A DNA stretch of 64,000 bases from contig NZ_FNEA01000012.1 in the NCBI RefSeq assembly GCF_900100045.1, forward strand, positions 1 through 64,000, read 5' to 3'. Shown here in pieces: positions 11,607 through 20,433 of this stretch. The notes beneath the pieces are model-generated. The model had not been told where the DNA came from. It did no database searches and was given only the letters and a program-made list of their open reading frames with translations. A program made the position numbers and the translations under genes. Position 1 is the stretch's first letter; each line of letters opens with the position of its first letter. This stretch comes from Paracoccus denitrificans (lineage in GTDB: Bacteria > Pseudomonadota > Alphaproteobacteria > Rhodobacterales > Rhodobacteraceae).

Positions 11607-12478
11607 GACCCCGTATAGATCAGGTCGTGCAGCTCGACCGCGGCTTCGCCGGTGCGGGGGCCGAAGCCCAGCAGTTTCAGCCCGTCCATCATCACCAGCC
11701 GGCCCTCGCGCCCGGCCGGGGTCTGGGCCAGCGCCGGCATGGCCAGCGCGGCCTCTTTCGCCGCCGTGTGGCTGCTGCCGCCATTGGCATCCGCGTCCGC
11801 CCGTTCGTCGCCGCGCCGCATCATCAGGATGACATCGGGCGCCGCCTCGATCACCGCCTCGTCGGTAACGGGCTTGTAGCCCTGGACGCCCTGCATGGCG
11901 TTCTGCGCCCCGGCCAGCCGGATGATGCCGTCCGCCGCCGTGTCCGCGCCGCCGGCCATGACGCGCCCGCCCTGCAGGGACAGCACGAACAGCACCTTCT
12001 TCGGCTCGCCCACGGCCTGCGCCCGGCCGAGCGCCGCTTGCAGGTCGGCCGCCAGCCTTTCGTGCAGCGCGCGGCCCTTGTCGGGCACGCCGAGCGCCTC
12101 GGCGACCGCATCGACCTTGTCCAGCACGCCTTCGGCGTCATAGCGTTCCTCGACGCTGACAAAGGCCACCCCGGCCGATTGCAGCACCGCCACCGCTTCG
12201 GGCGGGCCGGCGCCGTCCTCGGCGATGATCAGGTCGGGCGAGACCGACAGCACCCCTTCGGGCGACAGCGCGCGGACATAGCCGACATCGGGCAGGGCAT
12301 TGGCCTCGGGCGGCCAGTTCGAGGTGGTGTCGCGGCCGATCAGCCGCGCCTCTTCGCCAAGCGCATAGACGATCTCGGTCACCGAGCCGCCCAGCGACAG
12401 CACGCGCCGGGCCTCGGGATAGGTCTCGGCGCCGGCGGTGCCCGCCAGCAGGATCAGGGCAAGGGCCAGCCGTTTCAT
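11603..12478 (-). CDS. hmuT: Haem-binding periplasmic protein HmuT
   Basis: Periplasmic binding protein of 291 residues with a Sec signal peptide ending near AGA-ET (residue 17). It has the TroA/FepB-like fold: an N-terminal RVLSLGGSVTEIVYALG stretch and a second lobe starting around KVLFVLSLQGGR. It carries haem from the outer-membrane receptor HmuR to HmuUV. The ATG at 12478 overlaps the hmuS stop (ATGA). Confidence 0.93.
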   Translation of the reverse strand: MKRLALALILLAGTAGAETYPEARRVLSLGGSVTEIVYALGEEARLIGRDTTSNWPPEANALPDVGYVRALSPEGVLSVSPDLIIAEDGAGPPEAVAVLQSAGVAFVSVEERYDAEGVLDKVDAVAEALGVPDKGRALHERLAADLQAALGRAQAVGEPKKVLFVLSLQGGRVMAGGADTAADGIIRLAGAQNAMQGVQGYKPVTDEAVIEAAPDVILMMRRGDERADADANGGSSHTAAKEAALAMPALAQTPAGREGRLVMMDGLKLLGFGPRTGEAAVELHDLIYTGS

Positions 12479-13515
12479 TCCGCCGCCTCTGCCAGCGCCG
12501 GCAGGTCGGCGACCAGCGTCGCCCATTGCTCGGCATTCCCGCCCTTTTCCGGGCGCAGCCCGAAGCATTGGAAGATCAGCGCCCCCTCGGCGTCGAACGC
12601 CTCGACCGAGATGGCCGGGCCGCGCTTGGTGGGCTTGTCCACCGCCCAGACCTCGGCGACATGATCGCCGCGCAGGTGCAGGTTGAAGCGCGGGTCCATC
12701 ACGTTCAGCCACGGCCCCATGGGCCTGAGCGAATGGACCTTGCCGGAATGGATCTCGATGCAGCCCATGTTGCCGACGAAGAACATCACGCCCACGCCCC
12801 CGGCATGGACGCGCTCCAGAAGCGCCGGCACCGCCTCGACCGCCAGCGGCCGCACCAGGGGCGCGCCGGCGATGCGATAGGCGCCCAGCCGGTTCATCTT
12901 GAGCCGCCGGATCAGGATGTTGAACTGATGCGTATCGGTCATCGCCGCCCATTCCCGGCGCAGCGCATCGGCGCGCTCGGCGCCGGCCCTTGGCGGCTCG
13001 ACCGGCGCGCGGGGCTCGAAGCTGGCGGTGTCCGACTGGTCCGGCAGCGCCAGGTCGCGCTTCAGCGCCTCCCAGGCCGGCAGGTCCGAGCCCTCGCGCA
13101 GGTGGATCTTGTGGACCGCATCGCCCGCCGCGTCGAAGACCTGGATCGAGCGGCGCGTGCCCGTCTCGGCCTCTTGCTCGACGGCGAAGGCATGGACCCA
13201 ATGGCGCGGAAAGATGCGCAGGTCGATCTCGGGGTCCACGGTCATGGCGGCATGTTCGCCGTCGTGGAAGTCGTTGTAGGTGCCGATCTTCTCGATCACG
13301 CAAGAGCGGTTGCGGGTCAGCGCCATGACCTCGCCCAGTGCCTGCACCCGCGGGATCAGCCGGCCGGGCAGCGGGTCGATGCGGGTGGTGCCGTGGCCGA
13401 TCCGGGCCGCAACCAGCGCCGCCTCGGGGACGCCCAGCCGTTCGGCTAGGTCGAAGGGGCGGCCGCCGTCCTCGGCCAGGATGCGGCGCAGCTCTGCGGG
13501 GGAATGGTCGGTCAT
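12475..13515 (-). CDS. hmuS: Haem-degrading/handling factor HmuS
   Basis: Cytoplasmic haem-trafficking or haem-degrading protein of the HemS/HmuS family, 346 residues. It is made of two similar halves (about 20-170 and 195-345), each with the family HWVHAF- or MFFVGNMG-like strand. The start is ATG 13515 behind AAGGA; ATG 13530 lacks a ribosome-binding site, and the longer open frame runs through the divergent hmuR promoter. It is the first gene of hmuSTUV and diverges from the receptor gene. Confidence 0.92.
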   Translation of the reverse strand: MTDHSPAELRRILAEDGGRPFDLAERLGVPEAALVAARIGHGTTRIDPLPGRLIPRVQALGEVMALTRNRSCVIEKIGTYNDFHDGEHAAMTVDPEIDLRIFPRHWVHAFAVEQEAETGTRRSIQVFDAAGDAVHKIHLREGSDLPAWEALKRDLALPDQSDTASFEPRAPVEPPRAGAERADALRREWAAMTDTHQFNILIRRLKMNRLGAYRIAGAPLVRPLAVEAVPALLERVHAGGVGVMFFVGNMGCIEIHSGKVHSLRPMGPWLNVMDPRFNLHLRGDHVAEVWAVDKPTKRGPAISVEAFDAEGALIFQCFGLRPEKGGNAEQWATLVADLPALAEAAE

Positions 13516-13674
13516 CGCGGTGTCCTTCATTGCTGTTGCGCGCCGGCCTCGGCCCTGTTCGGTTCCAGTCAGGGCGCAAGGAATCATTGACAGTTTTACT
13601 AAGAATATTTTACTTCGCGCAAGATGCCAGCCCCGTGGCCAGCCGCGAACTTCACGACATGACAACGGGGACAC
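13516..13674 (+). promoter_or_regulatory. Divergent hmuS/hmuR promoter region
   Basis: A 159-nt divergent intergenic region with an A/T-rich core. Facing hmuR, a consensus -35 TTGACA lies at 13587-13592 and a TTTACT -10-like hexamer at 13609-13614 (16-nt spacer). The AT-rich stretch between them is where an iron regulator (Fur, RirA or Irr type) would be expected. No exact match to a known iron box was recognised. Confidence 0.5.
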
Positions 13675-15735
13675 ATGCCACGCCACTCGATCCGCGGCGC
13701 ACTTCTGGCCGGAACGGCCTGCCTGACCGCCTTGACCTTCACCGCCCCGCTGCTGGCGCAGGAACGCGCCGGGGCCGATTCCGCACAATCCACCTATGTG
13801 CTCGACCAGATCGTGCTGCGCGCCGGCAAGCCCAAGGTGGCGTCGGAAGTGCCGCAATCGGTCTCGGTCGTGGACAGCCGGCAGCTTGAGGACATCGCGC
13901 CCATCCATATCGGCGAGGTGCTGGCCACGGTGCCCGGCGTCGCCGGCGTCGGCTCGGGCAGCTTCTTCGGGCAGGGGTTCAACATCCGCGGCTTCGGCTC
14001 CTCGGGTGCCGCGGCGTCAGAGTCCGGCATCGTCCAGCTGATCGACGGAGAAGAGAAATATTACGAATCCTACCGCCAGGGTGCCTTGTTCGTGGAACCT
14101 GACTTCCTGCGCCAGGTCGAGGTGTTGCGCGGTCCCGGCTCGTCCACGCTTTACGGTTCGGGCGCGCTTGGCGGCGTGATCGCCATGGAGACGATCGAGG
14201 CCGGCGACCTGATCGCCGAGGGCCAGACCTTCGGCGGCCGGACCAAGCTCGGCTATGCCAGCAATCCCGACACGGTGCTGGGCAGCGTCGCGCTTGGCTG
14301 GCGCCCGGCCGAGGATTTCGAGGCGCTCGCCGCCTTCGCCTGGCGCAAGCTGGGCGATACCAAGGATGCGGACGGCAATACCACCGTGCGCGCGAATTCC
14401 AAGACGCCGAACCTGCTTCTGAAAGCCAAGAAGACCTTCGGCGACCAGTATGTCGCCTTCTCCTATCAGCATCTGGAGGCCAAGGGCGACGATCAGGACT
14501 TCAACCAGCTCGAAGGCGCGCAGGTCGGGCTGTTTCCCGGCTTTCCGGGTTGGGGGGTTGGCGACATCACGACCCGCGACCAGACCGCGCGCTTCATCTG
14601 GGGCTGGAACCCCGAAGACAATCGCTACGTCGACCTGACCGCTACCCTGTCCTATACCAACACGCTCAAGGACGTGCGGCAGGGCGACGACCCGGACGAG
14701 CCGATCATGGATTCGCTGCTGGGAGAACGCGACTACCGGCTGTGGAAATTCAAGCTGAGCAACGTCGCAGACCTGTCGGGGGCGGGTTACGACCACCACC
14801 TGACCACCGGCGCCGAGGTGCTGAAACAGGACCGCTCCTCCAGCGTTCCGTCGAGCTCGCATCCCGAGGCCTATACCCGCGCCTGGGCCGCCTATGCGTT
14901 GTCCGAATTGACCTGGGGCGACCTGACGATCAACTCCGGCCTGCGATACGAAAAGCAGCGCACCGAGCCGAAATCCTCGGTCACGGTGACGGATGACACC
15001 TACGACGCGGATTCGGTCGAACCGCAGGTCGCCGCCATCTACCGCCTGAACGACAGCCTGTCGGTCTTTGGCTCAGTGGCTTTCGTGAACCGCATGCCGA
15101 CGGTGGACGAACTTTACGACAGCTTCATGGGAGGCGCGCCTTCGGGTGACCTGAAGGACGAGAAGGGCAAGAACATCGAGCTGGGCCTGTCCTATCACGG
15201 CAGCGGCATCCTGACCGCGAGCGACGAGGCGGTGGTGAAGCTCACGCTGTTCCGAAACCATATCGACGACATGATCGTGCGCACCAATGCGCCCGCGCCG
15301 ATGCCGGCCTATGTCAATATCGACCGCGCCTATCTGCGCGGCGGCGAACTCGAGGCGACCTATTCCGTCGCCGCATGGGAGTTCGGAGCGGCCTTCTCGG
15401 TCGTAAATGGGGTGGATCAGGACGGTGCCGACCTGGACACGCTGCCCAACAACCGCGTGACCCTGCAGGCGATCTGGCAAGCCAGCGACGCTTTGCGCCT
15501 TGGCCTGCGCAGCACGCTGGCCGATGGCCGCGACAAGCCTAACGGCACGCATCGCGCCGGCTACGGCGTGCATGACGTCTTTGCCACCTGGGTGCCGCAG
15601 GGCGGTGCGGCGGCGGGGATCGAGGTCCATGTCGGCGTCGACAATGTCACCGACCGCGACTACACGCCCGCAACCTGGCTCAGCGGTCCGGCGCCGGGGC
15701 GGAACTTCAAGCTGTCGGTCTCTCGCAGCTTCTGA
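13675..15735 (+). CDS. hmuR: TonB-dependent haem receptor HmuR
   Basis: Outer-membrane beta-barrel receptor for haem or haemoproteins, 686 residues. A signal peptide ends near LLAQ (residue 25). A plug domain (about 40-155) contains the RGPGSSTLYGSGALGG stretch typical of TonB receptors, and the barrel ends in an aromatic residue (SRSF). A TonB-box-like YVLDQIVL segment follows the signal. It is transcribed divergently from hmuSTUV and ends before a perfect bidirectional hairpin. Confidence 0.93.
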   Translation: MPRHSIRGALLAGTACLTALTFTAPLLAQERAGADSAQSTYVLDQIVLRAGKPKVASEVPQSVSVVDSRQLEDIAPIHIGEVLATVPGVAGVGSGSFFGQGFNIRGFGSSGAAASESGIVQLIDGEEKYYESYRQGALFVEPDFLRQVEVLRGPGSSTLYGSGALGGVIAMETIEAGDLIAEGQTFGGRTKLGYASNPDTVLGSVALGWRPAEDFEALAAFAWRKLGDTKDADGNTTVRANSKTPNLLLKAKKTFGDQYVAFSYQHLEAKGDDQDFNQLEGAQVGLFPGFPGWGVGDITTRDQTARFIWGWNPEDNRYVDLTATLSYTNTLKDVRQGDDPDEPIMDSLLGERDYRLWKFKLSNVADLSGAGYDHHLTTGAEVLKQDRSSSVPSSSHPEAYTRAWAAYALSELTWGDLTINSGLRYEKQRTEPKSSVTVTDDTYDADSVEPQVAAIYRLNDSLSVFGSVAFVNRMPTVDELYDSFMGGAPSGDLKDEKGKNIELGLSYHGSGILTASDEAVVKLTLFRNHIDDMIVRTNAPAPMPAYVNIDRAYLRGGELEATYSVAAWEFGAAFSVVNGVDQDGADLDTLPNNRVTLQAIWQASDALRLGLRSTLADGRDKPNGTHRAGYGVHDVFATWVPQGGAAAGIEVHVGVDNVTDRDYTPATWLSGPAPGRNFKLSVSRSF

Positions 15736-15755
15736 TCCGCACCACCCCGGGGATG

Positions 15756-15781
15756 ACGGCCAGCCTTGCAAGGCTGGCCGT
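15756..15781. terminator. Bidirectional terminator between hmuR and ABC exporter
   Basis: A perfect 26-nt palindrome, arm ACGGCCAGCCTTG. On the + strand it is followed by TTTCCCTT. It lies 20 nt after hmuR and 60 nt before the stop end of the convergent ABC exporter gene, so it can serve both transcripts, better on the + side. Confidence 0.75.
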
Positions 15782-15840
15782 TTCCCTTGAGGGCTTCACC
15801 GTTCCCCAAATACTCAAGCGTCCCTGCGCCGCCTGGGCGG

Positions 15841-17541
15841 TCACCCTGCCAGCCGGGCATAGACCCCGCCGCGGGCGATCAGCGCGCCGTGATCGCCCGC
15901 CTCGACGATGTGGCCCTCCTGCATGACCACGATGCGGTCGGCATGGCGGATCGTGCCCAGCCGATGCGCGATGACCAGCGTGGTGCGGCCCACGGCCAGC
16001 GCGTCCAGCGCCGACTGGATCTCGCGTTCGGTCTGGCTGTCCAGCGCCGAGGTCGCTTCGTCCAGGATCAGGATCGGCGGGTTCTTGAGGAAGGCGCGGG
16101 CGATGGCGACGCGCTGCTTCTGCCCGCCCGACAGCATCACCCCGCGTTCGCCGACAAGGGTGTCGAGCCCTTCGGGCAGGCTTTCGATCAGCGGCCCCAG
16201 CCGGGCCTGGCGCGCAGCCTCGATGATCTCGGCGTCCGAGGCACCCAGCCGGCCATAGGCGATGTTCTCGCGCAGCGTGCCGCCGAACAGGAACACGTCC
16301 TGGCTGACCAGCCCGATCTGGCGGCGCAGGCTGTGAAGCTGCATCCGGTCCAGCGCGATGCCGTCCACGGTGATGCGGCCCTGCGTCGGTTCGTAAAAGC
16401 GGGGCAGCAGCGCCAGCAGCGTCGTCTTGCCGGCGCCCGAGGGGCCGACGAAGGCCACCGTCTCGCCCGAGCGGATGGTCAGGTCGATGCCTCGCAGGAT
16501 CGGGCGGTTGGCATCGTAGGAAAAGCCCACGCCCTCGAAGCGGATGTCGCCCCCAAGCGGCGGGGCGGGAACGGCATCCGGGGCGTCGCGGATCTCGGGC
16601 TCGGTCGCCAGCAGTTCCTGATAGCGGCGAAAGCCGGCGATGCCGCGCGGATAGGTCTCGATCACCGCGGCGATCTTTTCCAGCGGGCGGTAGAAGACGC
16701 CGACGAGCAGCAGGAAGCCGACGAAGCCGCCGGTGGTCAACGCGCCCGTCAGCACGAAGCCGGCGCCGATCACCATCACCACTACCTGCACCAGCCGCAG
16801 CCCCATGTATTGCAGCGCCAGCGATCCGGCCATGATGCGATAGGCATCGAGCTTGGCGGCGCGATAACGCTGGTTGTCGGCGGCGAACAGTTCGCTTTCA
16901 TGCGCCTCGTTGCCGAAGGCCTGCACGACGCGCACGCCGCCAAGCGCCTCTTCCAGCCGGACGTTGAAATCGCCGACGCGGGAGTAGATCGCCTGCCAGG
17001 TCTGGGTCATGCGCCCGCCATAGACGATCACCAGCGCCAGCATCGCCGGCACCACCAGCGCCACGACCAGCGCCAGATCGGGATTGATCGCGAACATCAG
17101 CGCGAAGGCGCCGAAAAAGGTCATGATGGCGATGAAGGCATCCTCGGGGCCGTGATGGGCGACCTCGCCGATCTCTTCCAGGTCGCGGGTGACGCGGGCG
17201 ACCAGCTTGCCGGTGCGGGCGCGGTCATACCAGCGCCAGGACAGCCGGGTCAGGTGGTCGAAGGCGCGGGCGCGCATCTCGGTCTCGATGTTGATGCCCA
17301 GCTTGTGGCCCCAATAGGTGACGATCGCCATCAGCCCGGCATTCAGCGTGTACAGTCCCAGCAACCCGGCAGCCGCCAGCATGGTCAGGCCCCAGTCGCC
17401 CTGCGGCAGCAGGTGGTCGATGAAGGCGGTGACCGCCAGCGGGAAGGCCAGCTCCAACAGGCCCGACAACACCGCGCAGCCGAAATCCAGCCAGAAAAGC
17501 CCCATCCAGGGGCGGTAATAGGCGAAGAACGCGCGCAGCAT
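15841..17541 (-). CDS. ABC exporter, fused membrane and ATPase domains
   Basis: Half-size type I ABC exporter (MsbA/MdlB type) of 566 residues. Six transmembrane segments lie in roughly residues 10-300. The ATPase part has Walker A GPSGAGKTT (about 363-371), signature LSGGQKQR, Walker B LILDEATSALD and the switch-His IAHRLGTIRHAD. The start is preceded by GGAAGGA. It probably works as a homodimer exporting a hydrophobic substrate. It is flanked by the haem locus and, across a 605-nt gap, by the RiPP operon; a role in exporting the RiPP product is possible but not shown, because the gene points away from it. Confidence 0.88.
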   Translation of the reverse strand: MLRAFFAYYRPWMGLFWLDFGCAVLSGLLELAFPLAVTAFIDHLLPQGDWGLTMLAAAGLLGLYTLNAGLMAIVTYWGHKLGINIETEMRARAFDHLTRLSWRWYDRARTGKLVARVTRDLEEIGEVAHHGPEDAFIAIMTFFGAFALMFAINPDLALVVALVVPAMLALVIVYGGRMTQTWQAIYSRVGDFNVRLEEALGGVRVVQAFGNEAHESELFAADNQRYRAAKLDAYRIMAGSLALQYMGLRLVQVVVMVIGAGFVLTGALTTGGFVGFLLLVGVFYRPLEKIAAVIETYPRGIAGFRRYQELLATEPEIRDAPDAVPAPPLGGDIRFEGVGFSYDANRPILRGIDLTIRSGETVAFVGPSGAGKTTLLALLPRFYEPTQGRITVDGIALDRMQLHSLRRQIGLVSQDVFLFGGTLRENIAYGRLGASDAEIIEAARQARLGPLIESLPEGLDTLVGERGVMLSGGQKQRVAIARAFLKNPPILILDEATSALDSQTEREIQSALDALAVGRTTLVIAHRLGTIRHADRIVVMQEGHIVEAGDHGALIARGGVYARLAG

Positions 17542-17850
17542 GGCAGTTTCCTTCCAATTCCTTCGTCGGGCGGGGCCGGCGACGGGTCGCCATCCTCGCG
17601 GTGCAGCACCCGCGGCCGCATCGGGTCGCCCGTTCCGTCCGCTTGGCCAGTTCGGGCAGGGCGATGACGGCGCTGCGGCCCCGTGCGTGGCATATCCGGC
17701 GGGCGGGGGGAAGCCCCCGGCTTACGCGGCCTCCAGGGCCGGTCCCCGATAGCCCTGACCGGCCGGCCATGTGTGCCGTTGGGATCGCGCCGTCGTTCTG
17801 CCACGGCGTTCCAGGGAAACCTGTCGGCTTTTTTGCGGCCGGGGCGCAGT

Positions 17851-17879
17851 CGCCGTGCCGGGATATTCCCGGCACGGCG
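17851..17879. repeat. Perfect 13-bp inverted repeat, 3-nt loop
   Basis: Arms CGCCGTGCCGGGA and TCCCGGCACGGCG flank TAT. There is no T run on either side, so it is not a standard intrinsic terminator. It sits 310 nt upstream of the ABC exporter start and 268 nt upstream of the RiPP precursor start. It could be a boundary hairpin or a large operator. Confidence 0.6.
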
Positions 17880-17959
17880 CGAATCGCGCGGCATGACAAC
17901 CCAGGGGAGAATGCCGCATATTCCCGCACCGGGAAAAGACAGGCCCCGGAATCCCATTT

Positions 17960-18101
17960 TTTCGTGATGATCGAATGCCCGACGCCTTTCATTTCCAGCA
18001 GCCCAATCGTGAAAATCACAACCCGCAGTCTTTTCGATTAATGGTTTATTCGAAACAGCCTGTGTTCACGAAAACATTATCGAGCCGCAAGATTTCGTGA
18101 T
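17960..18101 (+). promoter_or_regulatory. Repeated TTTCGTGAT boxes upstream of RiPP precursor
   Basis: TTTCGTGAT occurs at 17960-17968 and again at 18093-18101. Each copy is followed after one to three bases by GATCGAA. The second copy also forms an 8-bp inverted repeat with TCACGAAA at 18066-18073 (19-nt spacer). The repetition in front of a pathway that encodes its own SARP-like regulator makes these candidate binding sites. No experimental motif is known to match. Confidence 0.45.
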
Positions 18102-18146
18102 AGGATCGAAAATGGAGCAACCCACGTTCTGTCGGAGGATTCCACG

Positions 18147-18539
18147 ATGGCCGGTAGTGAGAAGAAGGAGACGGGAAAGACCCTGGAAATGCGGGTGGCC
18201 GAGCTCGAGGACAAGCTGAAGGGCCTGGAGGTCACCGAAGAGGAAATGCGCGCCTATAACAAGGTCGCCTCGATGATGGCCACGGCCCAGCCCGCGGCCG
18301 CGGCAACCAGCCCGGCCCTGACCCCCGTGCCGGATGCCTGCGTGATACAGCAATGCGTCCGCCCCTGCGTGATCAGCCAATGCACTGTGATTTCGCAATG
18401 TATCCGGCCTTGCGTGGTGCAAGCCTGCACCATCCGCGCCTGCACCATCATCCAGCCCTGCATCAACGAATGCGGCGGCGGCTGCGCGCCCGGCGGCGGC
18501 GGCTTCAGCGGAGGAGGTTTCGGCGGCCTGGGCGGCTGA
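18147..18539 (+). CDS. Cys-rich RiPP precursor peptide (candidate)
   Basis: A 130-residue peptide not recognised as a named family. Residues 1-45 are charged and predicted helical (leader-like), and 46-63 are an Ala/Pro-rich linker. Residues 65-113 hold eleven cysteines (65, 70, 74, 79, 85, 89, 94, 99, 105, 109, 113) spaced every 4-6 residues among Val, Ile, Gln, Arg, Pro and Thr; the tail 114-130 is Gly-rich with GGGGF/GGGF repeats. A strong GGAGG lies 8 nt before the ATG. The gene heads an operon with a radical SAM maturase, E1-like protein, YcaO and SagB dehydrogenase, so the cysteines are the likely substrates for thiazoline/thiazole formation. A structural Cys-rich protein is the alternative. 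Confidence 0.8.
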   Translation: MAGSEKKETGKTLEMRVAELEDKLKGLEVTEEEMRAYNKVASMMATAQPAAAATSPALTPVPDACVIQQCVRPCVISQCTVISQCIRPCVVQACTIRACTIIQPCINECGGGCAPGGGGFSGGGFGGLGG

Positions 18540-18570
18540 GCAGCCCGTTGCATGACCAGTGGAGGGGCGA

Positions 18571-20433
18571 ATGCATGTCCTGTTTCCCGTCGTTCCCTTC
18601 GCCGATATCGGCCGGCCGGCCATGGGTGTCGGCCTGCTGATCGCCGAGGCGCGCGAGGCCGGTCACAGCGCCGAGGCGCTTTATCTGAATATCGACATGG
18701 CCGCCCGCATCGGGCTGGTGCCCTATCAGCGCATTGCCACGAATTTCCCGCCGAACCTGCTGATCGGCGAATGGCTTTTCGCCGCGGAATTGTTCGGGGA
18801 TGAAATATCATCGCCCGATGAATTCATTCGCGACATTCTGCATCCGCATTTGGGCGATGACCGCGACATTTATGCCGCGATGCGGCAAATCCGGGCGCTG
18901 CTGCCGGATTATCTGGACGCCTGCATGGCCCAAATCATCGCGCGCCGTCCCGACGTGGTCGGTTTCAGCACGGTCTTTCACCAGACCTGCGCCTGCCTTG
19001 CCTTGGCGCGGCGGCTGAAGGCGCTGCCCGATCCGCCGGTCGTCGTGTTCGGCGGCGCGAATTGCGAAGGCGAGATGGGCTGGCAGATGATCCGCAGCTT
19101 TCCCTGGATCGACCATGTCTGCTCGGGCGAGGCGGATATCAGCTTTCCGCTGCTGCTCGACCGGCTCTCGGGTCGGCGCGAGCCGGGGCCGATCCCCGGC
19201 GTGCTGGACCGGGGCGCGGCCGAGGCGCCGCTGCGCTCGCAGGGCGTGACGCAGATGGACCGGCTGCCCTATCCCGATTTCGACGATTACTTCTTGCACC
19301 TGGCGCAATCGCCGCTGGCGGGCCAGTTCCAGGGGCACCTGGTCTTCGAGACCTCGCGCGGCTGCTGGTGGGGCGCCAAGCATCACTGCACCTTCTGCGG
19401 GCTGAACGGCGACACCATGGCCTTCCGCTCGAAATCCCCCGACCGGGCCTTTGACGAGATCACCTGGCTCGCACAACGCCACAAGGCCAGCCGGGTCGGC
19501 TGCGTGGACAACATCCTCGACATGAAATACGTCACCACGCTGTTTCCGCGGCTGGCCGAGGCGGGCTATCACCTCGACCTGTTCTACGAGGTCAAGTCGA
19601 ACCTCCGGCTGGACCAGTTGCGGCAGATGCGGGCGGGGGGCGTGACCCAGATCCAGCCCGGCATCGAAAGCTTTTCCGACCGGGTGCTGAAGCTGATGGA
19701 CAAGGGCTGCACCGGATTTCAGAACATCCAGTTGATGCGCTGGTGCCGCGAGCTGGGGATCGAGGTGGCCTGGAACGTGCTTTCCGGCTTTCCGGGCGAG
19801 GAGCCCGAGGAATATGCCGCCATGGCCCGGCTGATCCCGCAGTTGACGCATCTGGACCCGCCCTGTTCCTGCGGCATGCTGCGGCTGGACCGCTTCAGCC
19901 CGTTCCACAGCCGGGCCGAGGCCCTGGGCATTCGCCGCATGCGTCCGGCGCGGGCCTATTTCTACGTCTATCCGCTGGGTCGGCGGGAATTGTCGCGGCT
20001 GGCCTATTTCTTCGATTTCGACCACGAGCCGGGTTGCGAGCCGGCCGTCTATGTCAGCCCCGTCCAGGCCGCGGTCGCCGATTGGCGCAATGCCAGCCTG
20101 GCCCCCGAGGGCCGGCCCATGCTGGATGCGGAATTCGATGCGGGCGGCGTCACCATCCGCGACAGCCGTGCCGTCGCGACCGCCCGCCGCCACCGGCTGA
20201 CCGGGCTTGCCGCGCGGCTTTACGCGCTTTGCGACAGCGCGGCCTCGATCGCCGGGCTCGCCCATGCCACCGCCGAGCCCGAGGCGCGGATCGAGGCCGA
20301 ACTGGCCGATCTGGACCGCGCACGGCTGATCGCCCGGCAGGGCGAGCGCGCGCTGGCGCTCGCCGTCTTCCGCATCCGTCCCCCGACCATCCAGGCAGAG
20401 AGCCATGCCCTTTCGGAACCCGCTGTTGCCTGA
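18571..20433 (+). CDS. B12-binding radical SAM RiPP maturase
   Basis: A 620-residue protein of the 'RiPP maturation radical SAM protein 1' type. An N-terminal cobalamin-binding-like Rossmann domain (about 1-215) is followed by a radical SAM core. The Fe-S motif is the unusual RGCWWGAKHHCTFCG (C-x7-C-x2-C, about residues 267-281), characteristic of this subgroup. Related enzymes are thought to C-methylate or otherwise modify RiPP cores using SAM and cobalamin. The C-terminal ~100 residues have a winged-helix look. The start at ATG 18571 sits behind GGAGG; a GTG at 18559 is an alternative. Its last 29 nt overlap the next gene. Confidence 0.88.
   Translation: MHVLFPVVPFADIGRPAMGVGLLIAEAREAGHSAEALYLNIDMAARIGLVPYQRIATNFPPNLLIGEWLFAAELFGDEISSPDEFIRDILHPHLGDDRDIYAAMRQIRALLPDYLDACMAQIIARRPDVVGFSTVFHQTCACLALARRLKALPDPPVVVFGGANCEGEMGWQMIRSFPWIDHVCSGEADISFPLLLDRLSGRREPGPIPGVLDRGAAEAPLRSQGVTQMDRLPYPDFDDYFLHLAQSPLAGQFQGHLVFETSRGCWWGAKHHCTFCGLNGDTMAFRSKSPDRAFDEITWLAQRHKASRVGCVDNILDMKYVTTLFPRLAEAGYHLDLFYEVKSNLRLDQLRQMRAGGVTQIQPGIESFSDRVLKLMDKGCTGFQNIQLMRWCRELGIEVAWNVLSGFPGEEPEEYAAMARLIPQLTHLDPPCSCGMLRLDRFSPFHSRAEALGIRRMRPARAYFYVYPLGRRELSRLAYFFDFDHEPGCEPAVYVSPVQAAVADWRNASLAPEGRPMLDAEFDAGGVTIRDSRAVATARRHRLTGLAARLYALCDSAASIAGLAHATAEPEARIEAELADLDRARLIARQGERALALAVFRIRPPTIQAESHALSEPAVA

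Larger units (their letters stand above)
17542..18146. promoter_or_regulatory. 605-nt intergenic region with promoters and repeats
   Basis: The region between the leftward ABC exporter and the rightward RiPP precursor gene. No open frame here has a good start or recognisable product. It contains a perfect 29-nt inverted repeat (17851-17879) and then, from about 17940, a markedly AT-richer stretch with repeated TTTCGTGAT motifs next to the precursor gene. Divergent promoters are expected here; no clear sigma-70 pair could be fixed. Confidence 0.6.

Noticed and set aside
17225..18041. Open frames on both strands in the gap before the RiPP precursor
   Set aside because: No ribosome-binding site, no similarity and skewed composition; they overlap the exporter start or the AT-rich promoter zone.
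18353..18539. Cys-rich core read as a short tandem DNA repeat or CRISPR-like array
   Set aside because: The repetition is at the amino-acid level only, with unit lengths of 4-6 codons; DNA units are not identical and no spacers are present.
18254..18811. Minus-strand frame opposite the precursor peptide
   Set aside because: Mirror image of the Cys-rich repeats; the + frame has a strong GGAGG and an operon context.
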